A stretch of DNA of 64,000 bases from assembly GCA_965214945.1 (NCBI GenBank), contig OZ244029.1:1302001-1366000 (forward strand), written 5' to 3'. The notes under the pieces are model-generated. The model saw nothing but the letters and a program-made list of their open reading frames with translations, did no database searches and was not told where the DNA came from. The position numbers and the translations under genes were made by a program. Positions 8,088 to 16,231 of this stretch are shown here, one piece after another; the first letter of the stretch is position 1; the number at the start of each line of letters is the position of its first letter. This DNA comes from JAAXHB01 sp965214945. GTDB taxonomy: Bacteria > Actinomycetota > Acidimicrobiia > Acidimicrobiales > Aldehydirespiratoraceae.

Positions 8088-9379
8088 GGCTGCTCGTCGT
8101 CTGCCCGCATTTTGAGCCCGATCTGGCGCCCACTGGTGTGGTGATGGCCGCGATCGTGGACCAACTGCGCGAAGCCGGCCACCGGATCAGCGTCGTGACA
8201 TCGCTGCCCTGGTACCGGCTTCACCGCGTGGAACCCCAATGGCGGGGACGGCTGGTGCGATCCGAAGTTCCGCTCGCCGCGGCCGGCGGCGCTGCTCGCG
8301 TGACGCGTGTTCACCCCTTTCCCACCGACAAGCGCTCCGTCGTGGCCCGGGCGGCCGGCTACGCGGCATTTTCTGCTGTGGCCTCGGCGGTGGCGGTCGG
8401 CCCGGCAGCGAGGCCAGCCGGGCCGGGGCCCGGAGCGAAAGGGCCAGAGGGGGTGCTGGCAATGTCGCCGCCGATCACGCTCGCCATGGTGGGATGGGCC
8501 GCAGCCCAGCGCTGGCGAGCGCCGCTGGTGTTCAACGTCCAGGATGTCTTCCCGGACGCCGCCATCGAAGTGGGCGCCATTCGCAGTCCCGGCGTCGCAG
8601 CCGCGGCCCGTCAGATCGAACGGCTCGCCTACCGCCTCGCCGACGCCGTGACCGTGCTCTCTGATGACATCGCAGCCGATGTCAAAGCCAAGATCGACCC
8701 CCGCTGGAATACCCGGGTGCAGATGATCCCCAACTTCGTCGACGCTGATCGCATACGCCCCGCCGACCGGCTCACCTATTACCGCGCCGAGCACGATCTC
8801 GGTGAGCGCGTCGTGGTGATGTACGCCGGAAACGTCGGCCTCTCTCAGCCGCTGGGAATAATGCTCGACGCGGCGCGGGCATTGAGGCACCGCGAGGACG
8901 TGGTGTTCGTGGTGAACGGCGCCGGCTCAGCTCTTCAGGCCCTGGAGGCCGAAGCCGCCGGGCTTCCTAACGTGGTTCTCGTCGGCTATCAGCCTCAGGA
9001 GCGTCTTGCTGAGGTGCTGGCCTCCGCCGACATCCATGTAGTGGCGCTGCGGAGACGACTGGCACGATGCAGCGTTCCGTCGAAGCTCTACTCGATACTG
9101 GCGGCAGGTCGTGCGGTGGTGGCATCAGTGGACGCTGGCACAGAAGTCGCCAGAGTTCTCGACTCCGCTGGCTGCGGGCTCGTCACGCCGGCGGAGAACT
9201 CTCGGGCGTTCGTCGCGGCGCTTGCCAAGCTGATCGACGATCCTGCTACACGCGCCGAGATGGGCCGTCGAGGCCGCGGCTTCGCCGAGTCGCACATGTC
9301 AGCGGCGGCTGTCGCGGATGCCTACGCGCAGCTGTTCGCCGAGCTTGCGAGGCGCCGGGCGCGGGGCGCGTCCCGATAG
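8084..9379 (+). CDS. GT4-family glycosyltransferase, WbuB-like
   Basis: A 431-residue glycosyltransferase resembling WbuB/WcaI-type GT4 enzymes. It starts MRLLVVCPHFEPDLAPTG and has APLVFNVQDVFPDAA and AGNVGLSQPLGIMLDAA. The donor-site end is VPSKLYSILAAGRAVVASVD, where the usual EX7E acid is replaced in the WbuB style. The ATG at 8084 overlaps the previous stop by ATGA; longer upstream reading is only the previous gene in another frame. Together the three glycosyltransferases, the nearby nucleotidyltransferase and galE suggest a cell-surface glycan cluster. Confidence 0.85.
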   Translation: MRLLVVCPHFEPDLAPTGVVMAAIVDQLREAGHRISVVTSLPWYRLHRVEPQWRGRLVRSEVPLAAAGGAARVTRVHPFPTDKRSVVARAAGYAAFSAVASAVAVGPAARPAGPGPGAKGPEGVLAMSPPITLAMVGWAAAQRWRAPLVFNVQDVFPDAAIEVGAIRSPGVAAAARQIERLAYRLADAVTVLSDDIAADVKAKIDPRWNTRVQMIPNFVDADRIRPADRLTYYRAEHDLGERVVVMYAGNVGLSQPLGIMLDAARALRHREDVVFVVNGAGSALQALEAEAAGLPNVVLVGYQPQERLAEVLASADIHVVALRRRLARCSVPSKLYSILAAGRAVVASVDAGTEVARVLDSAGCGLVTPAENSRAFVAALAKLIDDPATRAEMGRRGRGFAESHMSAAAVADAYAQLFAELARRRARGASR

Positions 9380-9390
9380 CGTGATGGGCC

Positions 9391-10092
9391 GTGGCCAGGC
9401 CGAGTTCGTCTAAGAAGGTCCAACGCGCGGCCCGCGCCGCAGCGGCGTCACGCGGCGCTCGCGAGCGGCGACAGATGGTCTTTCCGCTAGCGCTAGCGGC
9501 AGTTGTGGTGCTTGGCATCGTGATGGTGTTCGCGGCCCGGGCCTCGAGGCCGCCGCAGATACCGCCCCAGATAGACGACCACTGGCATGCCGCCTATGCC
9601 GTCTACGACTGCGACGAGGTCCTGACCGCGTTCCAGAGCCAATTTGATCCAGACGGCATCCACTCCCACCAAGACGGCGTGATCCACATCCATCCGTGGA
9701 ACAGCTCCGCCACTGGCGACGATGCCCAGCTCGATGTCTTCTTCGATGCCATGGGGGTAAGGGTGACCGACGACGAGATCAGCGGCCCTGGCATAGGCGT
9801 GCTCGAAGCTGGGTCAGACTGCCACGGCGAGACCACGGCTATCCGCGTCGCACGCTTCAGGCTGCCCGAGGGCGGCGCGGTGCCCGACAACCAGATGCAA
9901 CTCGCCGAGCTGTATGAGCTGACTGAAGTCTACACCGACGATTTTGGTGACGTGCAGCTGCTGAGCGACGGTGAGGCGTTCACCATCGCCCGCGTGCCCG
10001 ACGGTGCCGAGATCCCTCCGCCGCCGGAGGAACGCCTGCTGACGGCGCTCAGCGCCTCACTCGGGGGTCTCGTGTCCAGCGGGCCGGCGTGA
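9391..10092 (+). CDS. Single-pass membrane protein with His-rich external domain (function unknown)
   Basis: A 233-residue protein. A basic N-terminus (KKVQRAARAAAASRGARERR) precedes one hydrophobic segment at about 30-50 (FPLALAAVVVLGIVMVFAA), then a domain predicted outside the membrane. That domain has DDHWHAAYAVYDC and GIHSHQDGVIHIHPW, so six histidines lie in two clusters, plus two cysteines (YDC, SDCHGE). The pattern suggests metal binding, but this is inference; I do not recognise a named family beyond having seen HWHAAY-type proteins in actinobacteria. It starts with GTG 11 bases after the glycosyltransferase stop and precedes the nucleotidyltransferase, so it is probably in the same transcript. 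Confidence 0.7.
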   Translation: MARPSSSKKVQRAARAAAASRGARERRQMVFPLALAAVVVLGIVMVFAARASRPPQIPPQIDDHWHAAYAVYDCDEVLTAFQSQFDPDGIHSHQDGVIHIHPWNSSATGDDAQLDVFFDAMGVRVTDDEISGPGIGVLEAGSDCHGETTAIRVARFRLPEGGAVPDNQMQLAELYELTEVYTDDFGDVQLLSDGEAFTIARVPDGAEIPPPPEERLLTALSASLGGLVSSGPA

Positions 10093-10143
10093 CCGGGGCC
10101 TCCCCGGACGATCCTCTGCCAACCGACGACGGGTAACCCGCCG

Positions 10144-11214
10144 GTGCAGGCGATCGTGCTGGTAGGGGGTTTCGGCACTCGGTTGCATCCGCTCACCCTC
10201 ACCACGCCGAAGCAGATGCTCCCGGTGGCGGGCGCCCCGATGATCGAGCATGTCGTGGCCGGCCTGGTCCGCCACGGCGTTGACAGGGTGGTGCTGTCGC
10301 TGGGATACCGTGACGACGCTTTCCGCTCCGCCTACCCAGACGGTCGCTGCGCCGGTGCAGAGATCGTGTGTGCCGTGGAACCCGAGCCGCTCGGCACCGC
10401 AGGCGCGATCCGCTTCGCATGGCAGGCGGCGGGCAGGTCCGACGAGGCTTTCGTAGCGGTCAACGGCGACGTGATCACTGATCTGGACGTGTCGATGCTG
10501 GTCGAGCATCATCGCCGCGCCGGCGCGGAGGCGACCATTCACCTGATTCCGGTGGCCGACCCGTCCCGGTACGGCGTGGTAGTAACAGACGACAGCGGCA
10601 GAGTGAGCCACTTCCTCGAGAAGCCGCCCGCGGGCGAGGCGCCCAGCCGTTGGGTGAACGCCGGGAGCTACGTGATGGAGCCCTCGGTGATCGACCGAAT
10701 TCCCGCTCACGGGCCCGCTTCGGTGGAGCGCGAGACGTTTCCTGCTCTGGTCGCCGCCGGCACACTGCACGCAGTTCAGTCCGACGTCTACTGGGTGGAC
10801 GCCGGCATGCCCGCTTCTTACCTCCAGGTTCAGATCGACCTGCTTGAGGGCCGCCGCGAGTCGCCAATCGGCGGCGATGCACCTTTCGCAGCGGCGGACG
10901 CGCGCACTGCTGAGGGGGCTCGTGTGGAGCGCAGCGTTGTGATGTCGGGGGCGTCTGTGGGGATCGGGGCTCGTGTGGAGCGCAGCGTTGTGATGTCGGG
11001 GGCGTCTGTGGGGATCGGGGCTCGTGTGGAGCGCAGCGTTGTGATGTCCGACGCCAACGTCGGCGCCTTCTCGGTGGTCGAGGACTCCGTGCTGGGCCCT
11101 TCTGCGTCGGCGGGGCCGGGGTCGACGGTGAGCGAGCGATCCATCATCGGAGCGGACGCCTCGATCGGCGCGGGCGAGCAGCTCCGCGGTGTGCGCCTTC
11201 CCGAACTCAGATGA
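10144..11214 (+). CDS. Sugar-1-phosphate nucleotidyltransferase with left-handed beta-helix tail (GDP-mannose pyrophosphorylase-like)
   Basis: A 356-residue protein. The N-terminal nucleotidyltransferase domain has the signature GGFGTRLHPLT with TPKQMLP (residues 8-27), NGDVITDLD and VNAGSYVMEP. The C-terminus after about residue 250 is a hexapeptide-repeat beta-helix. It activates a sugar-1-phosphate with NTP; the two-domain layout is common in mannose-1-phosphate guanylyltransferases and glucose-1-phosphate thymidylyltransferase relatives. GDP-mannose is the likely product given gmd, manA and the phosphomannomutase in the window (inference). An exact 51-bp tandem duplication adds 17 residues to the beta-helix. 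It starts at GTG 10144. Confidence 0.85.
   Translation: MQAIVLVGGFGTRLHPLTLTTPKQMLPVAGAPMIEHVVAGLVRHGVDRVVLSLGYRDDAFRSAYPDGRCAGAEIVCAVEPEPLGTAGAIRFAWQAAGRSDEAFVAVNGDVITDLDVSMLVEHHRRAGAEATIHLIPVADPSRYGVVVTDDSGRVSHFLEKPPAGEAPSRWVNAGSYVMEPSVIDRIPAHGPASVERETFPALVAAGTLHAVQSDVYWVDAGMPASYLQVQIDLLEGRRESPIGGDAPFAAADARTAEGARVERSVVMSGASVGIGARVERSVVMSGASVGIGARVERSVVMSDANVGAFSVVEDSVLGPSASAGPGSTVSERSIIGADASIGAGEQLRGVRLPELR
10918..11048 (+). repeat. 51-bp in-frame tandem repeat (2.6 copies) in the beta-helix coding region
   Basis: Copies run 10918-10968 and 10969-11019, identical, with a partial third at 11020-11048. Each encodes 17 residues (ARVERSVVMSGASVGIG), about one helical rung. Perfect identity shows a recent duplication or active length variation. 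Confidence 0.93.
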
Positions 11215-11314
11215 CCGCCGGCTCTGGGCGGTCGGGCATCATTCAGCTGTCTGAGTTCAGCAGTCTGGGTTACGGCCGTCGCCAGACGGTCGGCGTGAGA
11301 TAGCCCGCGGTTAG

Positions 11315-12337
11315 ATGGCTGCGACGCTGATCACGGGCGGCGCAGGCTACGTCGGCAGCCACACCGCGGTGGCGCTGCATGACGCGGGCCGCGACATCGT
11401 GCTGCTCGACGACTTCTCTCGCTCGTCCCCGCGCGCTGTCGACGCAGTCAGGTCGCTCACAACGGCCGCGCTCGCGGTCGTGGAGGGTGACGCGTCCGAC
11501 TCGGGGCTGCTGCGCGAAGTGTTCACGCACCACAGGATCGGCTCGGTGATCCACTTTGCGGCCTTCAAGAGCATCCCGGAATCCCAGGCGGAGCCGCTGC
11601 AGTACTACCGCAACAATCTGATGACCACAGTGAGCGTGGCCGAAGCCGCCGCAGAGCATGGCGCAGAGCACATCGTGTTCAGCTCATCGGCCGCGGTCTA
11701 CGGAACGCCGGCGCAATTGCCGGTGACGGAGGATTCCGAGACGGCGCCGACCACGCCGTATGGCCGCACCAAGCTGATGTGCGAGCAGATCCTCGCCGAC
11801 GCTGCCGTCGCGACCGACGTGGCGATCACTCTGCTGAGGTACTTCAACCCGGTGGGAGCGCATCCGTCGGGGCGCATCGGCGAGGACCCCGTCGGCGTTC
11901 CCGGCAACCTGGTGCCCCGGGTGATGCTCACTGCGATCGGCCGACTCGGCCCGGTGTCGGTCTTCGGCGGTGACTACGACACCCCCGACGGCACCGCTGT
12001 GCGCGATTACGTTCATGTGGAGGACGTCGCCGAAGGCCATATCGCGGCTCTCGCGGCTGGCGCCGCCACTGGCGACCGCCGTTTGGCTGCCCTCTACAAC
12101 CTCGGCACCGGCGTAGGAAACAGTGTGCTTGAGGTGCTGGCCGCGGCTGGCGCCGCGACCGGAAAGCCGATCCCGTTCGAGATGGCAGAACGCCGGCCGG
12201 GTGACGCTCCGAGCATCTGGGCTGACTGCAGCCGGGCTCGCGCCGAGCTGGGCTGGGCGGCGCGACGCGGCCTCGGTGAGATGCTGCGCGACCAGTGGAA
12301 CTGGCAGCGCCGCAACCCCGACGGATACCGCTTCTGA
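11315..12337 (+). CDS. galE: UDP-glucose 4-epimerase
   Basis: A 340-residue extended SDR that interconverts UDP-glucose and UDP-galactose with tightly bound NAD. It has the Rossmann motif GGAGYVGSH (8-16), FAAFKSIPESQAEP, the serine region VFSSSAAVYG and catalytic Y149xxxK153 (PYGRTKLM), followed by LRYFNPVGAHPSGRIGE. These match GalE closely and length is usual. The ATG at 11315 sits in a 100-base gap after the nucleotidyltransferase. It is convergent with cofE. It probably supplies UDP-galactose to the glycosyltransferases upstream. Confidence 0.93.
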   Translation: MAATLITGGAGYVGSHTAVALHDAGRDIVLLDDFSRSSPRAVDAVRSLTTAALAVVEGDASDSGLLREVFTHHRIGSVIHFAAFKSIPESQAEPLQYYRNNLMTTVSVAEAAAEHGAEHIVFSSSAAVYGTPAQLPVTEDSETAPTTPYGRTKLMCEQILADAAVATDVAITLLRYFNPVGAHPSGRIGEDPVGVPGNLVPRVMLTAIGRLGPVSVFGGDYDTPDGTAVRDYVHVEDVAEGHIAALAAGAATGDRRLAALYNLGTGVGNSVLEVLAAAGAATGKPIPFEMAERRPGDAPSIWADCSRARAELGWAARRGLGEMLRDQWNWQRRNPDGYRF

Positions 12338-12417
12338 GCAGATCGTCCGGCAGCCCCGGGCGGCCCGTGAGTTTTGGCTTCCTGTTAGGTGTGAGTTTGG
12401 GGTCGCTGGTTCGCCGG

Positions 12418-13128
12418 CTACCTGAACAGGTCGTCGGCGGGGGAGCGGACGATCTCTTCGGCTACTGAGCCGGCGCGGAACCATGACGGCTCTAGGCCTC
12501 TCACCACCGCGGCCGGCACGCCGGAGACTTTGCCCATCACCAGCTCGGCCGCGGCTGCGATCTCGTCGGCGATGGCCACCTCGGTGACGAGCAGCTCGCG
12601 ACCCGAGGCGTCCTCGGTGCCACGCAGGTCGACCACAGCTGAGATGCCGGCGCAGCCGATCGCCACGTCTGTGACCCCGCGGCGCCAAGGGCGCCCGAAG
12701 GTGTCCGACACCACCACCGCCACCCGAGCGCCCGTGAGAGCACGCAGCCTGTCGCGGATGCGTCTCGCCGAGCGGTCGCTGTCCACCGGCAGCAACGCGG
12801 CCGTGCCGCGGCTGACGTTGCTGCGGTCGACTCCGGCGTTGGCGCAGACGAAGCCGTGGCGGGTCTGCGATATCACCAGGTCACCTCGTCTGCGCAGCAC
12901 CCGCACCGATTCGGACTCCACCAACGGCTTGTGGCTCAGCGGGTCGTCCGGATCGACAGCGACCAGGCGGTTCTCAGCCTTAGACACCACCTTCTGGGTG
13001 ACCACCACGCAGTCGCCGTCGTTCAGCCGCGCTGGTGATCTGGATGCCGCGGACGCGATCATGGCCCCCAGGTCGTCACCGGGGCGGACCTCGCCGATAC
13101 CGGACACGGCCAAGATCTCCAGGCTCAC
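12418..13128 (-). CDS. cofE: Coenzyme F420:L-glutamate ligase (CofE; N-terminal half of FbiB)
   Basis: A 236-residue ligase that adds glutamates to F420-0 using GTP. Diagnostic stretches are GIGEVRPGDDL, DGDCVVVTQKVVSKAE, SDTFGRPWRRGVTDVAIG and GRELLVTEVAIADEIAAAAELVMGK. The C-terminal FMN/nitroreductase-like domain found in mycobacterial FbiB (about 450 residues) is absent, so this is the short archaeal-like CofE form. GTG start at 13128. It lies 94 bases downstream of cofD on the same strand. F420 made here would feed the LLM-type oxidoreductases at 45.4 and 53.1 kb. Confidence 0.92.
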   Translation of the reverse strand: MSLEILAVSGIGEVRPGDDLGAMIASAASRSPARLNDGDCVVVTQKVVSKAENRLVAVDPDDPLSHKPLVESESVRVLRRRGDLVISQTRHGFVCANAGVDRSNVSRGTAALLPVDSDRSARRIRDRLRALTGARVAVVVSDTFGRPWRRGVTDVAIGCAGISAVVDLRGTEDASGRELLVTEVAIADEIAAAAELVMGKVSGVPAAVVRGLEPSWFRAGSVAEEIVRSPADDLFR

Positions 13129-13222
13129 AGCAGCGCCATCCGTCAGCTCCGGGCTCGCAAGTCAGGCAGCCCTACCCCGCGCTGCACCACTGCCGGCCTC
13201 TTCACGGCCTCACGGCAGCGCG

Positions 13223-14152
13223 TCAGCCCAGCGCGGCGGCCACAGTGCGGCGTGCCAGCTCAGCGGCTGCGTCGTCGTCGGTCATGATCGTGGGCGCGAC
13301 AACGGCCTGGATGCCGACGCCGCGCACCAGCGGCGCGAAAGCCGCGTCAGCCTCGTCGATCACTAGCGCGTCCACCAGATTGCGGTAGCGCCGGGCGACA
13401 CCCACCGGGCTGGCGTCTTCACCCAGCTCGATCAGCATCCGATGCGCCGGACCCCGCAGCGCCCGACCCCCGACGATCGGCGACACCGCCACGTTGCGCT
13501 CACGGCGGGCGGCGAGGGCCTCAGCCACGCCCGGCACGGCCAGCAGCGGGCCGATCGAAACCACCGGGTTCGAAGGGGCGATCACCACGGCGTCGGCGCG
13601 CTCGATGGCGTACAGGACGCCCGGAGCGGGTCGAGACTCGTCGGCGCCCGCGAAACGGACCGACGAGATGGCCACATCGTGGGCCAGGCGCACGAAATAG
13701 TCCTGGAAGCCGATCTCCTCGCCAGAGGCGAGCGTCACTTTGGTGGCGATCGGGTCGTCGCTCACGGGAAGCACCCGGCATCGCAGCCCGCGGGCCTCAG
13801 CGAGGCGGGCCGTCACCTTGCTGAGGCTCCATCCGTCCCTAAGCAGCGTCGTGCGAAAAAGGTGGGTTCCGATGTCTCGGTCTCCCAAGCGGAACCAAGC
13901 GTCCAGTCCGAGCGAGCGCATCTCGGTGAGAGCCCGCCAAGTCTCCTCCGCGAGCCCCCATCCCCGGTCGCGGTCGATCGCTCCCGCCAGCGTGTAGATC
14001 ACCGTGTCGATGTCGGGGCTTACATGCAGTCCGTGCAGCTCGATGTCGTCGGCGACGTTCACCACCGCGGTCACGTCCTCCGGGTCTGCGGCCCGGATCT
14101 GGCCCGCGAGATAGCGAGCCGCGCCGACTCCGCCAGCCAGGACCGTTATCAC
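13223..14152 (-). CDS. cofD: 2-phospho-L-lactate transferase (CofD/FbiA), F420-0 synthesis
   Basis: A 309-residue transferase that joins the Fo deazaflavin to the phospholactyl or phosphoenolpyruvyl group. It has ITVLAGGVGAARYLAG at the N-terminus, VVNVADDIELHGLHVSPDIDTV, RGWGLAEETW, FRLGDRDIGTH, and VVIAPSNPVVSIGPLLAVPG, all family landmarks. The GTG at 14152 gives the family-typical MITVLAGG start with GAGGGGG upstream. An in-frame GTG at 14170 would overlap the gmd stop by GTGA and is the alternative. It is transcribed directly behind gmd. Confidence 0.92.
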   Translation of the reverse strand: MITVLAGGVGAARYLAGQIRAADPEDVTAVVNVADDIELHGLHVSPDIDTVIYTLAGAIDRDRGWGLAEETWRALTEMRSLGLDAWFRLGDRDIGTHLFRTTLLRDGWSLSKVTARLAEARGLRCRVLPVSDDPIATKVTLASGEEIGFQDYFVRLAHDVAISSVRFAGADESRPAPGVLYAIERADAVVIAPSNPVVSIGPLLAVPGVAEALAARRERNVAVSPIVGGRALRGPAHRMLIELGEDASPVGVARRYRNLVDALVIDEADAAFAPLVRGVGIQAVVAPTIMTDDDAAAELARRTVAAALG

Positions 14153-14166
14153 GGCATCACACCCCC

Positions 14167-15144
14167 TCACGCAGCCCGCGGGCGACCCTGCAGCAGAGCC
14201 ATATCCGCATCGACCATGAGGCGCACCAGATTGTCGAAGCCGGTGCTCGGCCGCCAGCCGAGCACACGCTCGGCTTTGGATGCGTCACCCACCAGCAGGT
14301 CGACCTCAGCGGGTCGCATGAATCTTGGATCCTGCACCACGTGGTCGCGCCAGTTCAGATCCAGATATCCGAATGCCAGATCACAGAGCTGCTGCACCGA
14401 ATGGGTTTCGCCGGTGCAGATCACATAGTCGTCGGGCTCGTCTTGCTGCAACATCCGCCAGATGGCTTCCACGTAGTCGGCGGCGTACCCCCAGTCACGT
14501 TGGGCGTCGAGGTTGCCCAGGGCCAGCTGTCGGGCCTGGCCGAGCCTGATCCGGGCAGCTCCGTGTGTGATCTTGCGGGTGACGAACTCCAGCCCTCGTC
14601 GGGGGCTCTCGTGGTTGAACAGAATTCCCGACGTGGCGTGCAGGCCGTACGATTCCCGGTAGTTGACGGTGATCCAGTGTCCGTAGACCTTCGCCACGCC
14701 ATAGGGGCTGCGCGGGTGGAAAGGCGTGCGCTCTGTCTGGGGCACTTCGTGCACTTTGCCGAACATCTCAGACGAGCTGGCCTGGTAGAAGCGGATCTCG
14801 GGGTTCACAAGGCGGATCGCGTCGAGCAGTCGGGTGACTCCCAAAGCGGTGGTCTCACCAGTCAGTACCGGCTGGCCGAACGAAGTCTGCACGAACGACT
14901 GCGCCGCCAGGTTGTACACCTCGTCAGGCCGGTGGTCTCTCAGGATCTCGATCATCGACACCTCGTCGAGAAGATCGCCGGACACACAGGTGATGCGGTC
15001 CTGGATGTGCGCGATCCGTTCGTAGTTCACCGTGCTCGAACGGCGCACCATTCCGATCACTTCGTAGCCCTTGTGGAGCAGCAGCTCCGCCAGATACGAG
15101 CCGTCCTGGCCGGTGATGCCGGTGATCAGGGCGCGCCCGGTCAT
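14167..15144 (-). CDS. gmd: GDP-mannose 4,6-dehydratase
   Basis: A 325-residue extended SDR converting GDP-D-mannose to GDP-4-keto-6-deoxymannose with NADP. The start ALITGITGQDGSYLAELLL, the middle YQASSSEMFGKVHEVPQ, the catalytic SPYGVAKVYGHW, FNHESPRRG, and the C-terminal LGWRPSTGFDNLVRLMV are strongly diagnostic. It overlaps the stop of the upstream reductase gene by ATGA. The first 35 bases of the gene are duplicated 47 bp upstream, inside the 3' end of that reductase gene. Products could go to GDP-rhamnose (neighbour) or GDP-fucose (gene at 1-653). Confidence 0.95.
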   Translation of the reverse strand: MTGRALITGITGQDGSYLAELLLHKGYEVIGMVRRSSTVNYERIAHIQDRITCVSGDLLDEVSMIEILRDHRPDEVYNLAAQSFVQTSFGQPVLTGETTALGVTRLLDAIRLVNPEIRFYQASSSEMFGKVHEVPQTERTPFHPRSPYGVAKVYGHWITVNYRESYGLHATSGILFNHESPRRGLEFVTRKITHGAARIRLGQARQLALGNLDAQRDWGYAADYVEAIWRMLQQDEPDDYVICTGETHSVQQLCDLAFGYLDLNWRDHVVQDPRFMRPAEVDLLVGDASKAERVLGWRPSTGFDNLVRLMVDADMALLQGRPRAA

Positions 15145-16136
15145 GAGCTGTCCCGCCCGGTGGTGCCGGTGATCAGGGCGCGCCCGGTCATGACGGCCCG
15201 GCCGACACTTGGGAACTGGAGCGACCTGCTGGCAAGGCCCGCGTGCATCCGCGCAGTCTCGCAGCGCCAGTGCTCAAGCAGCTCGTCGAGCGTCTGGGAC
15301 AGCGGTATCTCGGGCCTCCACCCAGTGGCGGTGTGCAGCTTCGACGGGTCGCCTCGCATCTCTGGCACGTCGGCAGCTCGAAACAGCTCCGGGTCCTCGG
15401 TGACGGTCATCGGGTGAGCCGCTCTCATCAACAGGCCGTCCGCCAGCTCACGGATGCTTCGCGCGACGCCGCTGCACACGTTGTAGGCCTCACCGGGGCT
15501 GCCTGCGCACGCCAGCAACCGGTAGGCCCTCACCACATCTCGCACGTCCGTAAAGTCGCGCTTCGCCTCCATGTTCCCGGCCGGCACCAACGCGGCCCCG
15601 GAGCGTTCGTTGTCGGCGATCCGCGAGGCCAGCGCGGAGGCCACGAAACGGTCACTCTGGCCTGGCCCGAAATGATTGAACGCCCTGGCCCGGATCACCT
15701 CAAGCCGCGCGCCGTGACCGGCCTGGAGGCACATCATCTCCGCGGCAGCCTTGCTCGCTCCGTACGGAGTCACCGGCCGAAGCGGGGCCGACTCTGCAAC
15801 CGGGAGGCCGGCGTGGCTCACTCGGCCATATACGTCCGCGCTCGACACCGCAACCACCCGCCGCGCGCCGGCGCGGCGAGCGGCGGCCAGCACGTTGAAC
15901 GTGCCCTCTACGTTGACGCGCAGCGTGGCTACCGGCTCGGACCAGCTCGCGCTCACATCGGCCTGGGCCGCCAGGTGGTACACGGCTTCGGGCCTGCACT
16001 GCCGGAACTCGGCCGCCAGCGCCCGCGCGTCGGTGATCTCGGTGCTGCTGGGGGTCACCTCATCGCCGGCGCTGAGCAGATGATGCAGCAGGTGCCGGCC
16101 CGCGAACCCGGACGCGCCGGTTACGACTGCCCGCAT
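15141..16136 (-). CDS. GDP-6-deoxy-D-mannose (Rmd-like) NAD-dependent reductase
   Basis: A 331-residue extended SDR. It has MRAVVTGASGFAGRHLL, YHLAAQADVSASW, the serine stretch VVAVSSADVYG, catalytic PYGASKAAAE, RAFNHFGPGQ and KRDFTDVRDVVRAY, a set typical of Rmd reductases that turn the Gmd product into GDP-D-rhamnose. The ATG at 16136 is chosen; upstream in-frame codons lack family similarity. The last 17 residues (about VMTGRALITGTTGRDSS) are not native to the family. They are encoded by a duplicated copy of the gmd start, which supplies the present stop codon. Confidence 0.87.
   Translation of the reverse strand: MRAVVTGASGFAGRHLLHHLLSAGDEVTPSSTEITDARALAAEFRQCRPEAVYHLAAQADVSASWSEPVATLRVNVEGTFNVLAAARRAGARRVVAVSSADVYGRVSHAGLPVAESAPLRPVTPYGASKAAAEMMCLQAGHGARLEVIRARAFNHFGPGQSDRFVASALASRIADNERSGAALVPAGNMEAKRDFTDVRDVVRAYRLLACAGSPGEAYNVCSGVARSIRELADGLLMRAAHPMTVTEDPELFRAADVPEMRGDPSKLHTATGWRPEIPLSQTLDELLEHWRCETARMHAGLASRSLQFPSVGRAVMTGRALITGTTGRDSS
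15142..15191 (-). repeat. Duplicated gmd start region (47-bp offset) inside the 3' end of the reductase gene
   Basis: The first 35 bases of gmd from the ATG at 15144 downward are repeated from the ATG at 15191 with one difference in the stretch compared. Offset is 47 bp, so the duplication changes frame and generates the TGA that ends the reductase and overlaps the gmd ATG. Confidence 0.88.
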
Positions 16137-16231
16137 CCCATTGGCCCGCTCGTGGCGCATGTCACACGCATCGAAGCGCACAATACGGCCCATGGCCGTG
16201 TGACGCGCTGCCCACGTGCCACACTTCGAAT

